NCBI RefSeq assembly: GCF_013376415.1
Contig: NZ_WYET01000004.1
Coordinates: forward strand, 558,001 to 622,000
Length of the DNA stretch: 64,000 nucleotides
Direction: 5' to 3'
From: Flagellimonas chongwuensis
GTDB lineage: Bacteria > Bacteroidota > Bacteroidia > Flavobacteriales > Flavobacteriaceae
Positions within the stretch are counted from its first letter, which is position 1; every line of letters starts with the position of its first letter. The notes below the pieces were generated by a model, which saw only the letters and a list, made by a program, of their open reading frames with translations, made no database searches and was not told the origin of the DNA. Below are positions 1-7,794 of this stretch, piece by piece. The position numbers were made by a program, and so were the translations under genes.

Positions 1-1
1 C

Positions 2-439
2 ATGGAATTGGACCTTATTAACCCGGAACACGGAACACATGGCAGAATGACCTATAACGACTCGCATAAACACGAAAGTAATTTTACCTCGGTTAAAGTT
101 CAAGAAAACAACTCGGTAATGCTTTCTAATCTAGCAGGCAGCACATTGGGTGTTTGGATCAGTCATGGTGAAGGAAAGTTCAGTTTGCCTCACGCTGAGA
201 ATCAATACGACATCGTGGCCAAATACGGCTACGAAGGCTATCCTGCAAATCCAAACGGAAGTGATTACAATACAGCTATGCTCTGCGACAAAACGGGAAG
301 GCATTTGGTGACCATGCCGCACATTGAGCGCTCTACATTCCCTTGGAACTGGGCACACTATCCAAAGGATAGAACAGATGCGGTATCACCTTGGTTGCAA
401 GCCTTTGTGAACGCAAGAGTTTGGTTGGAAAACAAATAA
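2..439 (+). CDS. purL: Phosphoribosylformylglycinamidine synthase, C-terminal part (partial)
   Basis: Only the last 145 residues lie in the window; the gene begins upstream of base 1. They form the end of the glutamine amidotransferase domain of large single-chain PurL, which makes formylglycinamidine ribonucleotide in purine synthesis using ammonia from glutamine. The segments GVWISHGEGKF, YPANPNGSDYN and MPHIERS are typical; the His and Glu of MPHIERS are the last two members of the Cys-His-Glu triad. The nucleophile Cys and the synthase domains are outside the window. The chain ends at TAA, and a GNAT gene begins after one base, suggesting co-transcription. The identification is firm because the motifs are long and specific. 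Confidence 0.93.
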   Translation: MELDLINPEHGTHGRMTYNDSHKHESNFTSVKVQENNSVMLSNLAGSTLGVWISHGEGKFSLPHAENQYDIVAKYGYEGYPANPNGSDYNTAMLCDKTGRHLVTMPHIERSTFPWNWAHYPKDRTDAVSPWLQAFVNARVWLENK

Positions 440-440
440 T

Positions 441-893
441 ATGATCATAAGGCAAGCTAAAATAGAAGATGTACCTCTTATCGTGGAAATGCTTGCCAAT
501 GATGAATTGGGCAAACTTCGGGAAGATTTTCAAAATCCGCTTCCGGAAAAATACTACGATGCATTTGATAATATTGAAGGGGACCCAAATCAAGAACTGG
601 TGGTTATGGAGGATACCGGACTTGTAATCGGAACACTTCAACTTAGTTTTATTCAATATCTCACCTATCAAGGCGGTATTCGCGCTCAAATTGAAGCTGT
701 ACGGGTTCATGAAGATTATCGGGGCGAAGGCATTGGAAAAGAGTTGTTCCTGTGGGCCATAGAACGTTCAAAAGAAAAAGGTGCGCATGTGGTACAATTG
801 ACCACCGACAAAAAAAGACCTGATGCCCTCAAGTTTTACAAAGCACTAGGTTTTCAAGATTCACACGAGGGTATGAAATTGCATATTCAATAA
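441..893 (+). CDS. GNAT family N-acetyltransferase
   Basis: A 150-residue single-domain GNAT protein. The acetyl-CoA pyrophosphate loop is visible as YRGEGIGK (residues 93-100), after the beta4 strand IEAVRVHEDY and followed by the ALKFYKALGF segment usual near the family's C-terminus. Such enzymes transfer an acetyl group from acetyl-CoA to an amine; the substrate cannot be told from sequence. The start ATG lies one base after the purL stop codon, so the gene is probably read from the purL transcript. No terminator is evident after it, and about 90 AT-rich bases separate it from the acyl-CoA synthetase gene. Confidence 0.88.
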   Translation: MIIRQAKIEDVPLIVEMLANDELGKLREDFQNPLPEKYYDAFDNIEGDPNQELVVMEDTGLVIGTLQLSFIQYLTYQGGIRAQIEAVRVHEDYRGEGIGKELFLWAIERSKEKGAHVVQLTTDKKRPDALKFYKALGFQDSHEGMKLHIQ

Positions 894-985
894 AATTACC
901 AAAGAATTATGCTTTTTTTTGAATAACTCGTTTTAAAATACGGTTCTCTTTCCCTAATTTGCATTCGCTATACACATAACTTACT

Positions 986-2755
986 ATGCAAACTGTTACC
1001 CGATTATTTGATTTCCCATACTATCAACTTGAAAAATACCCCTTAGAAAAATCATTGGTCACCAAAAGTGACGGTACTTGGATTGCCACATCTACCCAAG
1101 AGTATATTGACAAAGCCAATGCTATAAGTAGAGCATTGCTTCGGATGGGTGTGAAGCCAAATGACAAAATTGCGGTAATCTCTATGACGAATCGCACCGA
1201 ATGGAACGTAGTTGATATAGGAATTCTACAGGTCGGAGCCCAGAATGTACCCATTTATCCGACCATTGCGGAAGAAGACTATGAATATATTCTGAACCAC
1301 TCCGAGGCAAAACTATGTTTTGTTTCCTGTGATGAAGTTCTGGAGAAAGTCCAGGCAATACAATCAAAAGTGGAAAACCTGAAAGATGTCTACTCTTTTG
1401 ACCAGCTCAACAACTGTAAAAACTGGTCGGAAATATTAGAATTGGGTGCTGATGCGTCCAACCAAGATCAGGTCGAAGAAATTAAAAAAAGTGTAAAACC
1501 GGATGACCTAGCTACCTTGATTTACACTTCGGGTACTACTGGTCGTCCCAAAGGAGTTATGCTCTCCCATAACAACATTGTTTCCAACGTGGTATCCAGT
1601 AAAGTAAGGGTTCCCTTTGATACAGATGGAGTAGCATTGAGCTTTTTGCCCGTCTGCCATATTTTTGAACGCATGATATTGTATTTGTACCAATATTGCG
1701 GCGTTCAAATCCATTTTGCGGAAGGGTTGGACAAGATAAGCGACAACGTGAAAGAAGTGAAACCTACGGTAATGACCGTGGTTCCACGACTGTTAGAAAA
1801 GGTATACGATGCCATTATTGCCAAAGGAGCATTGCTTTCCGGTATTAAAAAGAAATTGTTTTTCTGGGCCGTGGAAGTAGGACTCAAATTTGAACCTTAC
1901 GGGGCCAACGGCTGGTGGTACGAGACCAAACTTGGCATAGCCAGAAAATTGATTTTCAGTAAATGGAGAGAAGGATTGGGCGGAAACCTGTCCGTAATGG
2001 TATCCGGTAGTGCAGCCTTGCAACCCAGACTTGCCAGAGTTTTTGCCGCTGCTGAAATGCCTGTGATGGAAGGGTACGGACTTACGGAGACATCACCCGT
2101 GATCGCAGTGAACGACCAACGCAATAAAGGTTGGAAAATCGGCACTGTAGGCAAAATGATTGATGATGTCGAAGTGAAAATTGCAGAAGACGGTGAGATT
2201 CTTTGTAAAGGTCCAAATGTGATGATGGGCTACTACAAAAACCCAGAGAAAACTGCAGAAGTGATGACGGGCGCCTATTTCCATACGGGAGATATTGGTG
2301 AGATTGATGCAGAGGGCTTTTTGCGCATTACCGATCGTAAAAAAGAAATGTTCAAGACCTCCGGCGGAAAATATGTGGCTCCGCAATTATTGGAAAACCG
2401 TTTTAAACAATCAAGGTTCATTGAACAAATTATGGTTATAGGTGAAGGTGAAAAAATGCCTGCTGCACTTATCCAGCCCAACTTCGAATTTGTTAAGGAA
2501 TGGGCCAAGCGACATAATATTGAATTGGGTTCCAATGAAGAATTGGTCAAAAACGAGAAGGTAATCGCACGTATGCAGGAAGAAGTGGATTGGGCCAACC
2601 AAGAATTTGCCAAGTGGGAAAAAGTAAAACAATTTAGGTTAACACCAGATGTGTGGGGTGTAGAAGAAGGCCACCTTACCCCTACCATGAAACTAAAACG
2701 CAAACCCGTTAAGGAAATGTACATTGATTTGTACAATGATATTTATGAGCATTAA
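986..2755 (+). CDS. Long-chain fatty acid--CoA ligase (AMP-forming)
   Basis: A 589-residue AMP-binding (ANL superfamily) enzyme that activates long-chain fatty acids to acyl-CoA, the entry step of beta-oxidation. The P-loop-like motif LIYTSGTTGRPKG is at residues 178-190; EGYGLTETSP and YFHTGDIGEID (A5 and A7 core motifs) and DRKKEMFKTSGGKY follow in order. Length fits the FadD15-like long-chain group (about 590-600 aa). It is transcribed alone and closes with a clear terminator (2775-2804), just before the marR/fadN operon that would use its product. No membrane helix is evident; activity at the inner membrane face is inferred from the family. Confidence 0.93.
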   Translation: MQTVTRLFDFPYYQLEKYPLEKSLVTKSDGTWIATSTQEYIDKANAISRALLRMGVKPNDKIAVISMTNRTEWNVVDIGILQVGAQNVPIYPTIAEEDYEYILNHSEAKLCFVSCDEVLEKVQAIQSKVENLKDVYSFDQLNNCKNWSEILELGADASNQDQVEEIKKSVKPDDLATLIYTSGTTGRPKGVMLSHNNIVSNVVSSKVRVPFDTDGVALSFLPVCHIFERMILYLYQYCGVQIHFAEGLDKISDNVKEVKPTVMTVVPRLLEKVYDAIIAKGALLSGIKKKLFFWAVEVGLKFEPYGANGWWYETKLGIARKLIFSKWREGLGGNLSVMVSGSAALQPRLARVFAAAEMPVMEGYGLTETSPVIAVNDQRNKGWKIGTVGKMIDDVEVKIAEDGEILCKGPNVMMGYYKNPEKTAEVMTGAYFHTGDIGEIDAEGFLRITDRKKEMFKTSGGKYVAPQLLENRFKQSRFIEQIMVIGEGEKMPAALIQPNFEFVKEWAKRHNIELGSNEELVKNEKVIARMQEEVDWANQEFAKWEKVKQFRLTPDVWGVEEGHLTPTMKLKRKPVKEMYIDLYNDIYEH

Positions 2756-2774
2756 TCAACAGATTGTAAATTTT

Positions 2775-2804
2775 AAAAAGCCTGCTACTTGCAGGTTTTT
2801 TTTT
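2775..2804 (+). terminator. Rho-independent terminator after acyl-CoA ligase gene
   Basis: A-tract at 2775-2779, short stem CCTGC (2781-2785) and GCAGG (2791-2795) with loop TACTT, then nine T. It separates the ligase gene from the marR operon. Confidence 0.8.
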
Positions 2805-2819
2805 GCAATTAATTAATCT

Positions 2820-2847
2820 AAATTTATTATGCATGCATAATAAATTT
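2820..2847. promoter_or_regulatory. 28-bp perfect palindrome, likely MarR operator
   Basis: Bases 2820-2847 read identically on both strands: the half AAATTTATTATGCA is followed by its exact complement. It ends 30 bases before the marR start codon and 3 bases before a TANNTTTG box, so a protein bound here would cover the -33 region. MarR-family dimers bind such palindromes, and the neighbouring gene encodes one; negative autoregulation of the marR/beta-oxidation operon, relieved by an acyl-CoA, is inferred. Confidence 0.7.
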
Positions 2848-2850
2848 TTA

Positions 2851-2858
2851 TATATTTG
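2851..2858 (+). promoter_or_regulatory. -7 promoter box of marR operon
   Basis: TATATTTG matches the Bacteroidota -7 consensus TANNTTTG exactly and stands 19 bases before the marR ATG. No clear TTTG -33 box is present; the place it would occupy lies inside the palindrome at 2820-2847. Confidence 0.5.
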
Positions 2859-2877
2859 AGAATACCAAACAAGTTCT

Positions 2878-3327
2878 ATGAAAGATTTGACCATTGATCA
2901 CGCCCTGAGGGCAACCTGGCAAGCTGTTAGCAAAATGTACAATGAGGAAGCAAAAAACTACGGGCTTACAATGGCCATTGGATTTACCTTATTGAGCATT
3001 GCCCCAAAAGGAGGTACACCAAGTACCACTTTGGGACCTAAAATGGGAATGGAAGCAACAAGTTTGTCCAGAATATTAAAGAATATTGAAGAAAGAGGAT
3101 ACATAGAGCGTAAGCGCAACCCCAAGGATGGCAGAGGCGTGCTAATCTTTTTGACCCCACTTGGTCTGGAAAAAAGGGAAGAATCCAAAGCAGTGGTACT
3201 GCGTTTCAATGAAGTAGTCAAAGAGAACACCACTCAAGACGATTTGGTGGGTTTCTTTAAGATAATCGACATCATCAATAAGCTTATTACTGATAAAAAA
3301 ATCTATACAAAAACAACTAATAATTAA
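2878..3327 (+). CDS. MarR family transcriptional regulator of beta-oxidation operon
   Basis: A 149-residue winged-helix protein. The recognition helix falls around residues 55-72 and the wing is NPKDGRGVLIFLT (81-93) with the typical D-x-R pattern after GYIERKR. It heads an operon with 3-hydroxyacyl-CoA dehydrogenase, thiolase and acyl-CoA dehydrogenase (16-base gap to the next gene), so control of fatty-acid degradation is likely. The 28-bp palindrome directly upstream is a fitting autoregulatory operator. The ligand is unknown; long-chain acyl-CoA is the obvious candidate by analogy with FadR-type control, though FadR belongs to other families. Confidence 0.88.
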   Translation: MKDLTIDHALRATWQAVSKMYNEEAKNYGLTMAIGFTLLSIAPKGGTPSTTLGPKMGMEATSLSRILKNIEERGYIERKRNPKDGRGVLIFLTPLGLEKREESKAVVLRFNEVVKENTTQDDLVGFFKIIDIINKLITDKKIYTKTTNN

Positions 3328-3342
3328 ATTACAAACCCGCAC

Positions 3343-5748
3343 ATGAAAAGGCATATAAACAAAGTTGCCGTAATCGGTTCCGGAATTATGGGAAGTGGCA
3401 TTGCCTGCCATTTTGCAAATATCGGAGTTGAGGTTCTATTATTGGATATAGTTCCCCGTGAACTGAACGATAAGGAAAAAGCTTCTGGGCTGACCTTACA
3501 GGACAAAGTGGTTCGAAACCGCATTGTGAACGATTCGCTGGCTGCTGCACTTAAATCCAAACCCTCTCCTATTTACCACAAAAAATTCGCTGATCGCATT
3601 ACAACGGGCAATCTTGAGGACGATATTTCCAAAGTGGCCAATGTAGACTGGATCATCGAGGTGGTCGTGGAACGTTTGGATATCAAAAAACAGGTATTCG
3701 AAAATCTGGACAAACACCGTACACCGGGCACCCTCATTACTTCTAACACTTCCGGAATTCCAATCCGATTTATGAGCGAAGGTAGAAGTGACGATTTCCA
3801 AAAACATTTTTGTGGCACGCACTTTTTTAACCCAGCGCGCTATTTAAAGCTATTCGAAATCATACCCGGACCAAAAACCTCTCCTGAGGTTCTTGAGTTT
3901 CTTAATGGATATGGGGAACAATACTTGGGCAAGACCTCTGTGGTCGCCAAGGACACTCCCGCATTTATCGGGAACAGAATCGGAATATTCAGTATTCAAA
4001 GCCTGTTTCATGCCGTTAAGGAAATGGGCATGACCGTGGAAGAAGTGGATAAATTGACCGGCCCAGTTATCGGAAGACCGAAATCCGCCACTTTCCGAAC
4101 CGTGGATGTCGTAGGACTCGACACTTTGGTTCACGTTGCCAATGGCATCAGTGAAAACTGTAAGGACGATGAACGTCACGAACTTTTCCAACTGCCGGAT
4201 TTTATCAAAACCATGATGGACAATAAATGGTTGGGGAGCAAAACCGGACAAGGTTTCTATAAAAAAGTGAAAGGGGACGATGGCAAGAGCGAAATCCTAA
4301 CCTTGGATTTGGACACTATGGATTATCGTTCCAAAAAGAGTGCGAAATTTGCCACTTTGGAGCTTACCAAGACCATTGATAAGGTCATTGACCGTTTCCC
4401 TGTTTTGGTAAACGGAAAAGACAAAGCAGGTGAATTCTACCGAAAGAGCTTTGGAGCACTTTTCGCCTACGTAACCCACCGTATTCCAGAAATCACGGAT
4501 GAACTATACAAAATTGATGATGCCATGAAGGCAGGCTTCGGTTGGGAACATGGACCATTTCAAATTTGGGATGCAATAGGACTCGACAAAGGTCTTGAAT
4601 TCATAAAAGCTGAAGGTCTGGAGGCCGCCCCATGGGTGTCTGAAATGAAAGAATCCGGAATCAATTCCTTCTACACGGTAAAAGAAGGGAACACCTACTT
4701 CTACGACATTCCAAAAAAGGCCATGGAGAAAGTTCCGGGTCAGGATGCGTTCATCATTTTGGACAATATTAGAAAAACCAAGGAAGTCTTTAAAAACAGC
4801 GGAGTTGTTATCGAAGATTTGGGTGATGGAATCCTTAACTGTGAGTTTCAATCCAAAATGAACACCATTGGCGGCGATGTATTGGCCGGTTTGAACAAGG
4901 CCGTTGACCTTGCCGAAAAGGATTTTGCCGGATTGGTTGTTGGTAACCAAGCGGCCAATTTCTCAGTAGGTGCCAACATCGGTATGATTTTTATGATGGC
5001 TGTGGAACAAGAATATGATGAGCTCAACATGGCCATCAAAATGTTCCAAGACACCATGATGCGGATGCGATACTCGTCAATTCCTACTGTCTCAGCCCCA
5101 CATGGCATGTGTCTGGGCGGTGGATGTGAACTTTCGCTACATGCTGATAAAGTGGTGGCTGCGGCTGAAACCTACATCGGTTTGGTGGAATTCGGCGTAG
5201 GTGTAATTCCTGGTGGAGGTGGTTCCAAGGAAATGGCACTTCGAGCCTCCGATACTTTTAGAAAAAACGATGTGGAGCTCAACGTGCTTCAAGAGTACTT
5301 CCTCACCATCGGAATGGCAAAAGTATCGACTTCGGCTTATGAGGCCTTTGATTTGGGCATCCTTCAAAAAGGAAAAGATGTGGTCGTAGTCAACAAAGAC
5401 CGTCAAATAGCAACAGCGAAAGCCCACGCCAAACTAATGGCTGATGCTGGCTATACCAAACCTGTGAAACGCAAAGATGTGAAGGTGCTCGGAAAACAAG
5501 CCTTGGGTATGTTCTTGGTAGGAACGGACTCTATGGAAGCTGGACATTACATTTCGGAACACGACAAAAAGATTGCCGATAAATTGGCCTATGTAATGGC
5601 AGGTGGCGACCTTTCTGAAGCAACGCTTGTCAGTGAGCAATATCTATTAGACCTGGAAAGAGAGGCCTTCTTGTCGCTCTGTACGGAGAAAAAGACATTG
5701 GAGCGCATACAGCACATGTTGAAAACAGGGAAACCACTTCGTAACTAG
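3343..5748 (+). CDS. 3-hydroxyacyl-CoA dehydrogenase / enoyl-CoA hydratase (FadN type)
   Basis: An 801-residue bifunctional beta-oxidation enzyme with the dehydrogenase first and the hydratase last, the Bacillus FadN order rather than the FadB/FadJ order. The NAD-binding motif GSGIMGSG is at residues 12-19; the dehydrogenase core continues through GTHFFNPARYLKLFE and KDTPAFIGNRIG. The C-terminal crotonase fold shows NFSVGANIG, HGMCLGGGCE and EFGVGVIPGGGG, including two glutamates expected at the hydratase site. It hydrates enoyl-CoA and oxidises the hydroxyacyl-CoA with NAD. It follows marR by 16 bases. The downstream space before the thiolase gene is enlarged by a broken four-helix-bundle gene. 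Confidence 0.94.
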   Translation: MKRHINKVAVIGSGIMGSGIACHFANIGVEVLLLDIVPRELNDKEKASGLTLQDKVVRNRIVNDSLAAALKSKPSPIYHKKFADRITTGNLEDDISKVANVDWIIEVVVERLDIKKQVFENLDKHRTPGTLITSNTSGIPIRFMSEGRSDDFQKHFCGTHFFNPARYLKLFEIIPGPKTSPEVLEFLNGYGEQYLGKTSVVAKDTPAFIGNRIGIFSIQSLFHAVKEMGMTVEEVDKLTGPVIGRPKSATFRTVDVVGLDTLVHVANGISENCKDDERHELFQLPDFIKTMMDNKWLGSKTGQGFYKKVKGDDGKSEILTLDLDTMDYRSKKSAKFATLELTKTIDKVIDRFPVLVNGKDKAGEFYRKSFGALFAYVTHRIPEITDELYKIDDAMKAGFGWEHGPFQIWDAIGLDKGLEFIKAEGLEAAPWVSEMKESGINSFYTVKEGNTYFYDIPKKAMEKVPGQDAFIILDNIRKTKEVFKNSGVVIEDLGDGILNCEFQSKMNTIGGDVLAGLNKAVDLAEKDFAGLVVGNQAANFSVGANIGMIFMMAVEQEYDELNMAIKMFQDTMMRMRYSSIPTVSAPHGMCLGGGCELSLHADKVVAAAETYIGLVEFGVGVIPGGGGSKEMALRASDTFRKNDVELNVLQEYFLTIGMAKVSTSAYEAFDLGILQKGKDVVVVNKDRQIATAKAHAKLMADAGYTKPVKRKDVKVLGKQALGMFLVGTDSMEAGHYISEHDKKIADKLAYVMAGGDLSEATLVSEQYLLDLEREAFLSLCTEKKTLERIQHMLKTGKPLRN

Positions 5749-5761
5749 TTGCGATAGTAGT

Positions 5762-5778
5762 GAGATACTAGAATTGAG
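5762..5778 (+). repeat. Left arm of inverted repeat flanking four-helix-bundle pseudogene
   Basis: GAGATACTAGAATTGAG pairs with the right arm at 6136-6152 (15 of 17 positions complementary). It lies between the fadN-type stop and the small pseudogene. Confidence 0.6.
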
Positions 5779-5787
5779 TAATCAGAT

Positions 5788-6134
5788 ATGCACAAGGTAG
5801 AGGATTTAAAAATTTGGAAGAGGTCGATTCAACTTTCTAAGTCCATTTACCTACTGATGCCTGAGTTACCAAAAGACGAAAAATTTGGTTTGATAAATCA
5901 AATTAAAAGAAGTGCGGTTTCGGTCCTTCTAATATTGCCGAAGGGGCAGGAAGAAATTCAAACAAAGAGTTCAAGCACTTTTTAGGCATTGCGAACGGTT
6001 CTCTATACGAATTACAAACGCAATTGATTTTAATTATTGAATTAAACTTGACTGAAAACCAGAAAGTACAAACACTTATAGATGACTGTATTGAAATACA
6101 AAAAATGATTTATTCATTAGCACAAAAGCTTTAA
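5788..6134 (+). pseudogene. Four-helix-bundle protein (23S rRNA IVS-protein family), frameshifted
   Basis: The first frame gives 65 residues starting MHKVEDLKIWKRSIQLSK, typical of the S23/IVS four-helix-bundle family. After INQIKRSAVSV the family normally continues PSNIAEGAGR. Here that continuation is present but in another frame: from about 5927 the bases TCTAATATTGCCGAAGGG read SNIAEG, then GRNSNKEFKHFLGIANGS, and the frame runs to TAA at 6132-6134. Loss of one base near 5925 (within CGGTCCTTCT) explains the break. The restored protein would have about 115 residues. It sits between fadN and thiolase genes that clearly belong together, flanked by near-perfect inverted repeats, so it is an insertion. 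A sequencing error is the alternative. Confidence 0.8.
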
Positions 6135-6135
6135 C

Positions 6136-6152
6136 CTCAATACTAGCATCTC
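6136..6152 (-). repeat. Right arm of inverted repeat flanking four-helix-bundle pseudogene
   Basis: CTCAATACTAGCATCTC begins two bases after the pseudogene stop; its complement matches the left arm at 5762-5778 with two mismatches. A related copy (CTCAATTCTCAATAC) follows immediately. Confidence 0.6.
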
Positions 6153-6171
6153 AATTCTCAATACTTATTAA

Positions 6172-7362
6172 ATGAAAACAGCATATATAGTAAAAGCATA
6201 TAGAACAGCCGTAGGGAAAGCCCCCAAAGGTCTGTTCAGGTTTAAGCGTCCGGACGAACTGGCTGCAGAAACCATAGAATATCTAATGAAAGAGCTTCCC
6301 CAACTGGACAAAAAACGTATCGACGACGTTATTGTGGGTAATGCGATGCCAGAAGCCGAACAAGGCCTTAACATGGGACGACTCATCTCTTTAATGGGTC
6401 TTAACATCGAGGACGTTCCTGGTGTTACGGTGAACCGGTATTGCGCCTCAGGATTGGAAACCATTGGAATTGCCACAGCAAAAATACAATCAGGAATGGC
6501 GGATTGTATTATTGCAGGCGGTGCCGAAAGCATGAGCTATATCCCAATGGGAGGTTACAAACCGACACCTGATTACGCTACGGCCAAAGAAGGTCACGAA
6601 GATTACTATTGGGGAATGGGACTTACGGCAGAAGCAGTGGCCAAGCAATTCAAAGTGTCTCGTGAGGATCAAGATGAATTTGCTTTCAATTCACACATGA
6701 AAGCTTTGAAAGCTCAGGAAGAAGGTCGTTTTCAAGATCAAATCGTGCCCATTGAAGTCGAACACACTTTTGTGAACGAAGCTGGAAAAAAAGAGACCAA
6801 AACATATACTGTCAACAAGGATGAAGGTCCAAGAAAAGGAACTAACATCCCGACTTTGAACAAATTGAGACCCGTTTTTGCCGAAGGTGGAAGCGTAACG
6901 GCAGGTAACTCTTCACAAATGAGCGATGGCGCTGCGTTTGTCATGATAATGAGCGAGGATATGGTGAAAGAACTCAATCTGGAGCCCATTGCACGTCTGG
7001 TAAACTATGCCGCCGTAGGTGTGGAACCAAGAATTATGGGAATTGGACCTGTAAAAGCGATTCCAAAAGCCCTAAAGCAAGCTGGAATGAAACAGGACCA
7101 AATAGATCTTATTGAATTGAACGAAGCCTTTGCATCGCAATCCTTGGCCGTTATCCGGGAATTGGGATTGAATCAGGATATCGTTAACGTGAATGGAGGA
7201 GCCATAGCACTCGGCCACCCATTGGGATGTACTGGGACCAAATTGTCCGTCCAACTTTTTGATGAAATGAGAAAGCGCGACATGACCGGCAAGTACGGTA
7301 TGGTTACCATGTGTGTGGGTACTGGGCAAGGTGCTGCAGGTATATTTGAGTTTCTTTCTTAA
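6172..7362 (+). CDS. fadA: Acetyl-CoA C-acyltransferase (3-ketoacyl-CoA thiolase)
   Basis: A 396-residue thiolase that cleaves 3-ketoacyl-CoA with CoA to acetyl-CoA and a shortened acyl-CoA. Nucleophile Cys91 lies in NRYCASGLE; the C-terminal signatures GGAIALGHPLGCTG (His349) and MCVGTGQGAAG (Cys381) are intact. Length and motif spacing match degradative thiolases. It shares the operon with the FadN-type enzyme upstream and the acyl-CoA dehydrogenase downstream, giving a complete beta-oxidation cycle. The intergenic spaces on both sides are each occupied by an inserted four-helix-bundle gene. Confidence 0.94.
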   Translation: MKTAYIVKAYRTAVGKAPKGLFRFKRPDELAAETIEYLMKELPQLDKKRIDDVIVGNAMPEAEQGLNMGRLISLMGLNIEDVPGVTVNRYCASGLETIGIATAKIQSGMADCIIAGGAESMSYIPMGGYKPTPDYATAKEGHEDYYWGMGLTAEAVAKQFKVSREDQDEFAFNSHMKALKAQEEGRFQDQIVPIEVEHTFVNEAGKKETKTYTVNKDEGPRKGTNIPTLNKLRPVFAEGGSVTAGNSSQMSDGAAFVMIMSEDMVKELNLEPIARLVNYAAVGVEPRIMGIGPVKAIPKALKQAGMKQDQIDLIELNEAFASQSLAVIRELGLNQDIVNVNGGAIALGHPLGCTGTKLSVQLFDEMRKRDMTGKYGMVTMCVGTGQGAAGIFEFLS

Positions 7363-7399
7363 TATTCGAAAAGAGATTTGAGAAAAGAGAAACCTACTG

Positions 7400-7753
7400 A
7401 TGAAAAGGCATAATTATAAAAATTTGAAGATTTGGTCACTCGGATTGGAAATAGCAAATGAAATTTCTGATTTGCTGCTCAACTTTCCCAATCATGAGCG
7501 ATACGATTTAAGTTCTCAAATAAGCAGATGTTCGGTTTCAATGCCGAGCAATATTGCCGAAGGTTCTTCGAGAACAGATAAATCCTTCAAATATTTTATT
7601 GATGTTGCTTTAGGGTCTTCCTTTGAACTCGGCACACAACTTTTAATAGCTAAACATAGAAACTATATCAACACTGAAAATTTAAACAAGCTTGAGGATA
7701 AAATAGAAGAATGGCAAAAGATGACCATGGGTTTTCAAAACGGATTAAAATAA
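7400..7753 (+). CDS. Four-helix-bundle protein (23S rRNA IVS-protein family)
   Basis: An intact 117-residue member of the family named after proteins encoded in 23S rRNA intervening sequences. Hallmarks are YKNLKIWSLGLEIANEI near the N-terminus and the central SVSMPSNIAEGSSR followed by FIDVALGSSFELGTQL. Members form small helical bundles and often pentamerise; the biological role is unsettled. It lies between thiolase and acyl-CoA dehydrogenase genes. The spaces around it are purine-rich on the left (7368-7392) and pyrimidine-rich on the right (7755-7780), able to pair across the gene. It differs strongly from the broken copy at 5788, so the two are not a recent duplication. Confidence 0.85.
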   Translation: MKRHNYKNLKIWSLGLEIANEISDLLLNFPNHERYDLSSQISRCSVSMPSNIAEGSSRTDKSFKYFIDVALGSSFELGTQLLIAKHRNYINTENLNKLEDKIEEWQKMTMGFQNGLK

Positions 7754-7794
7754 GTCTTTCGTCTATTTTCTATCTTCTTTAATCATTATCAAAA

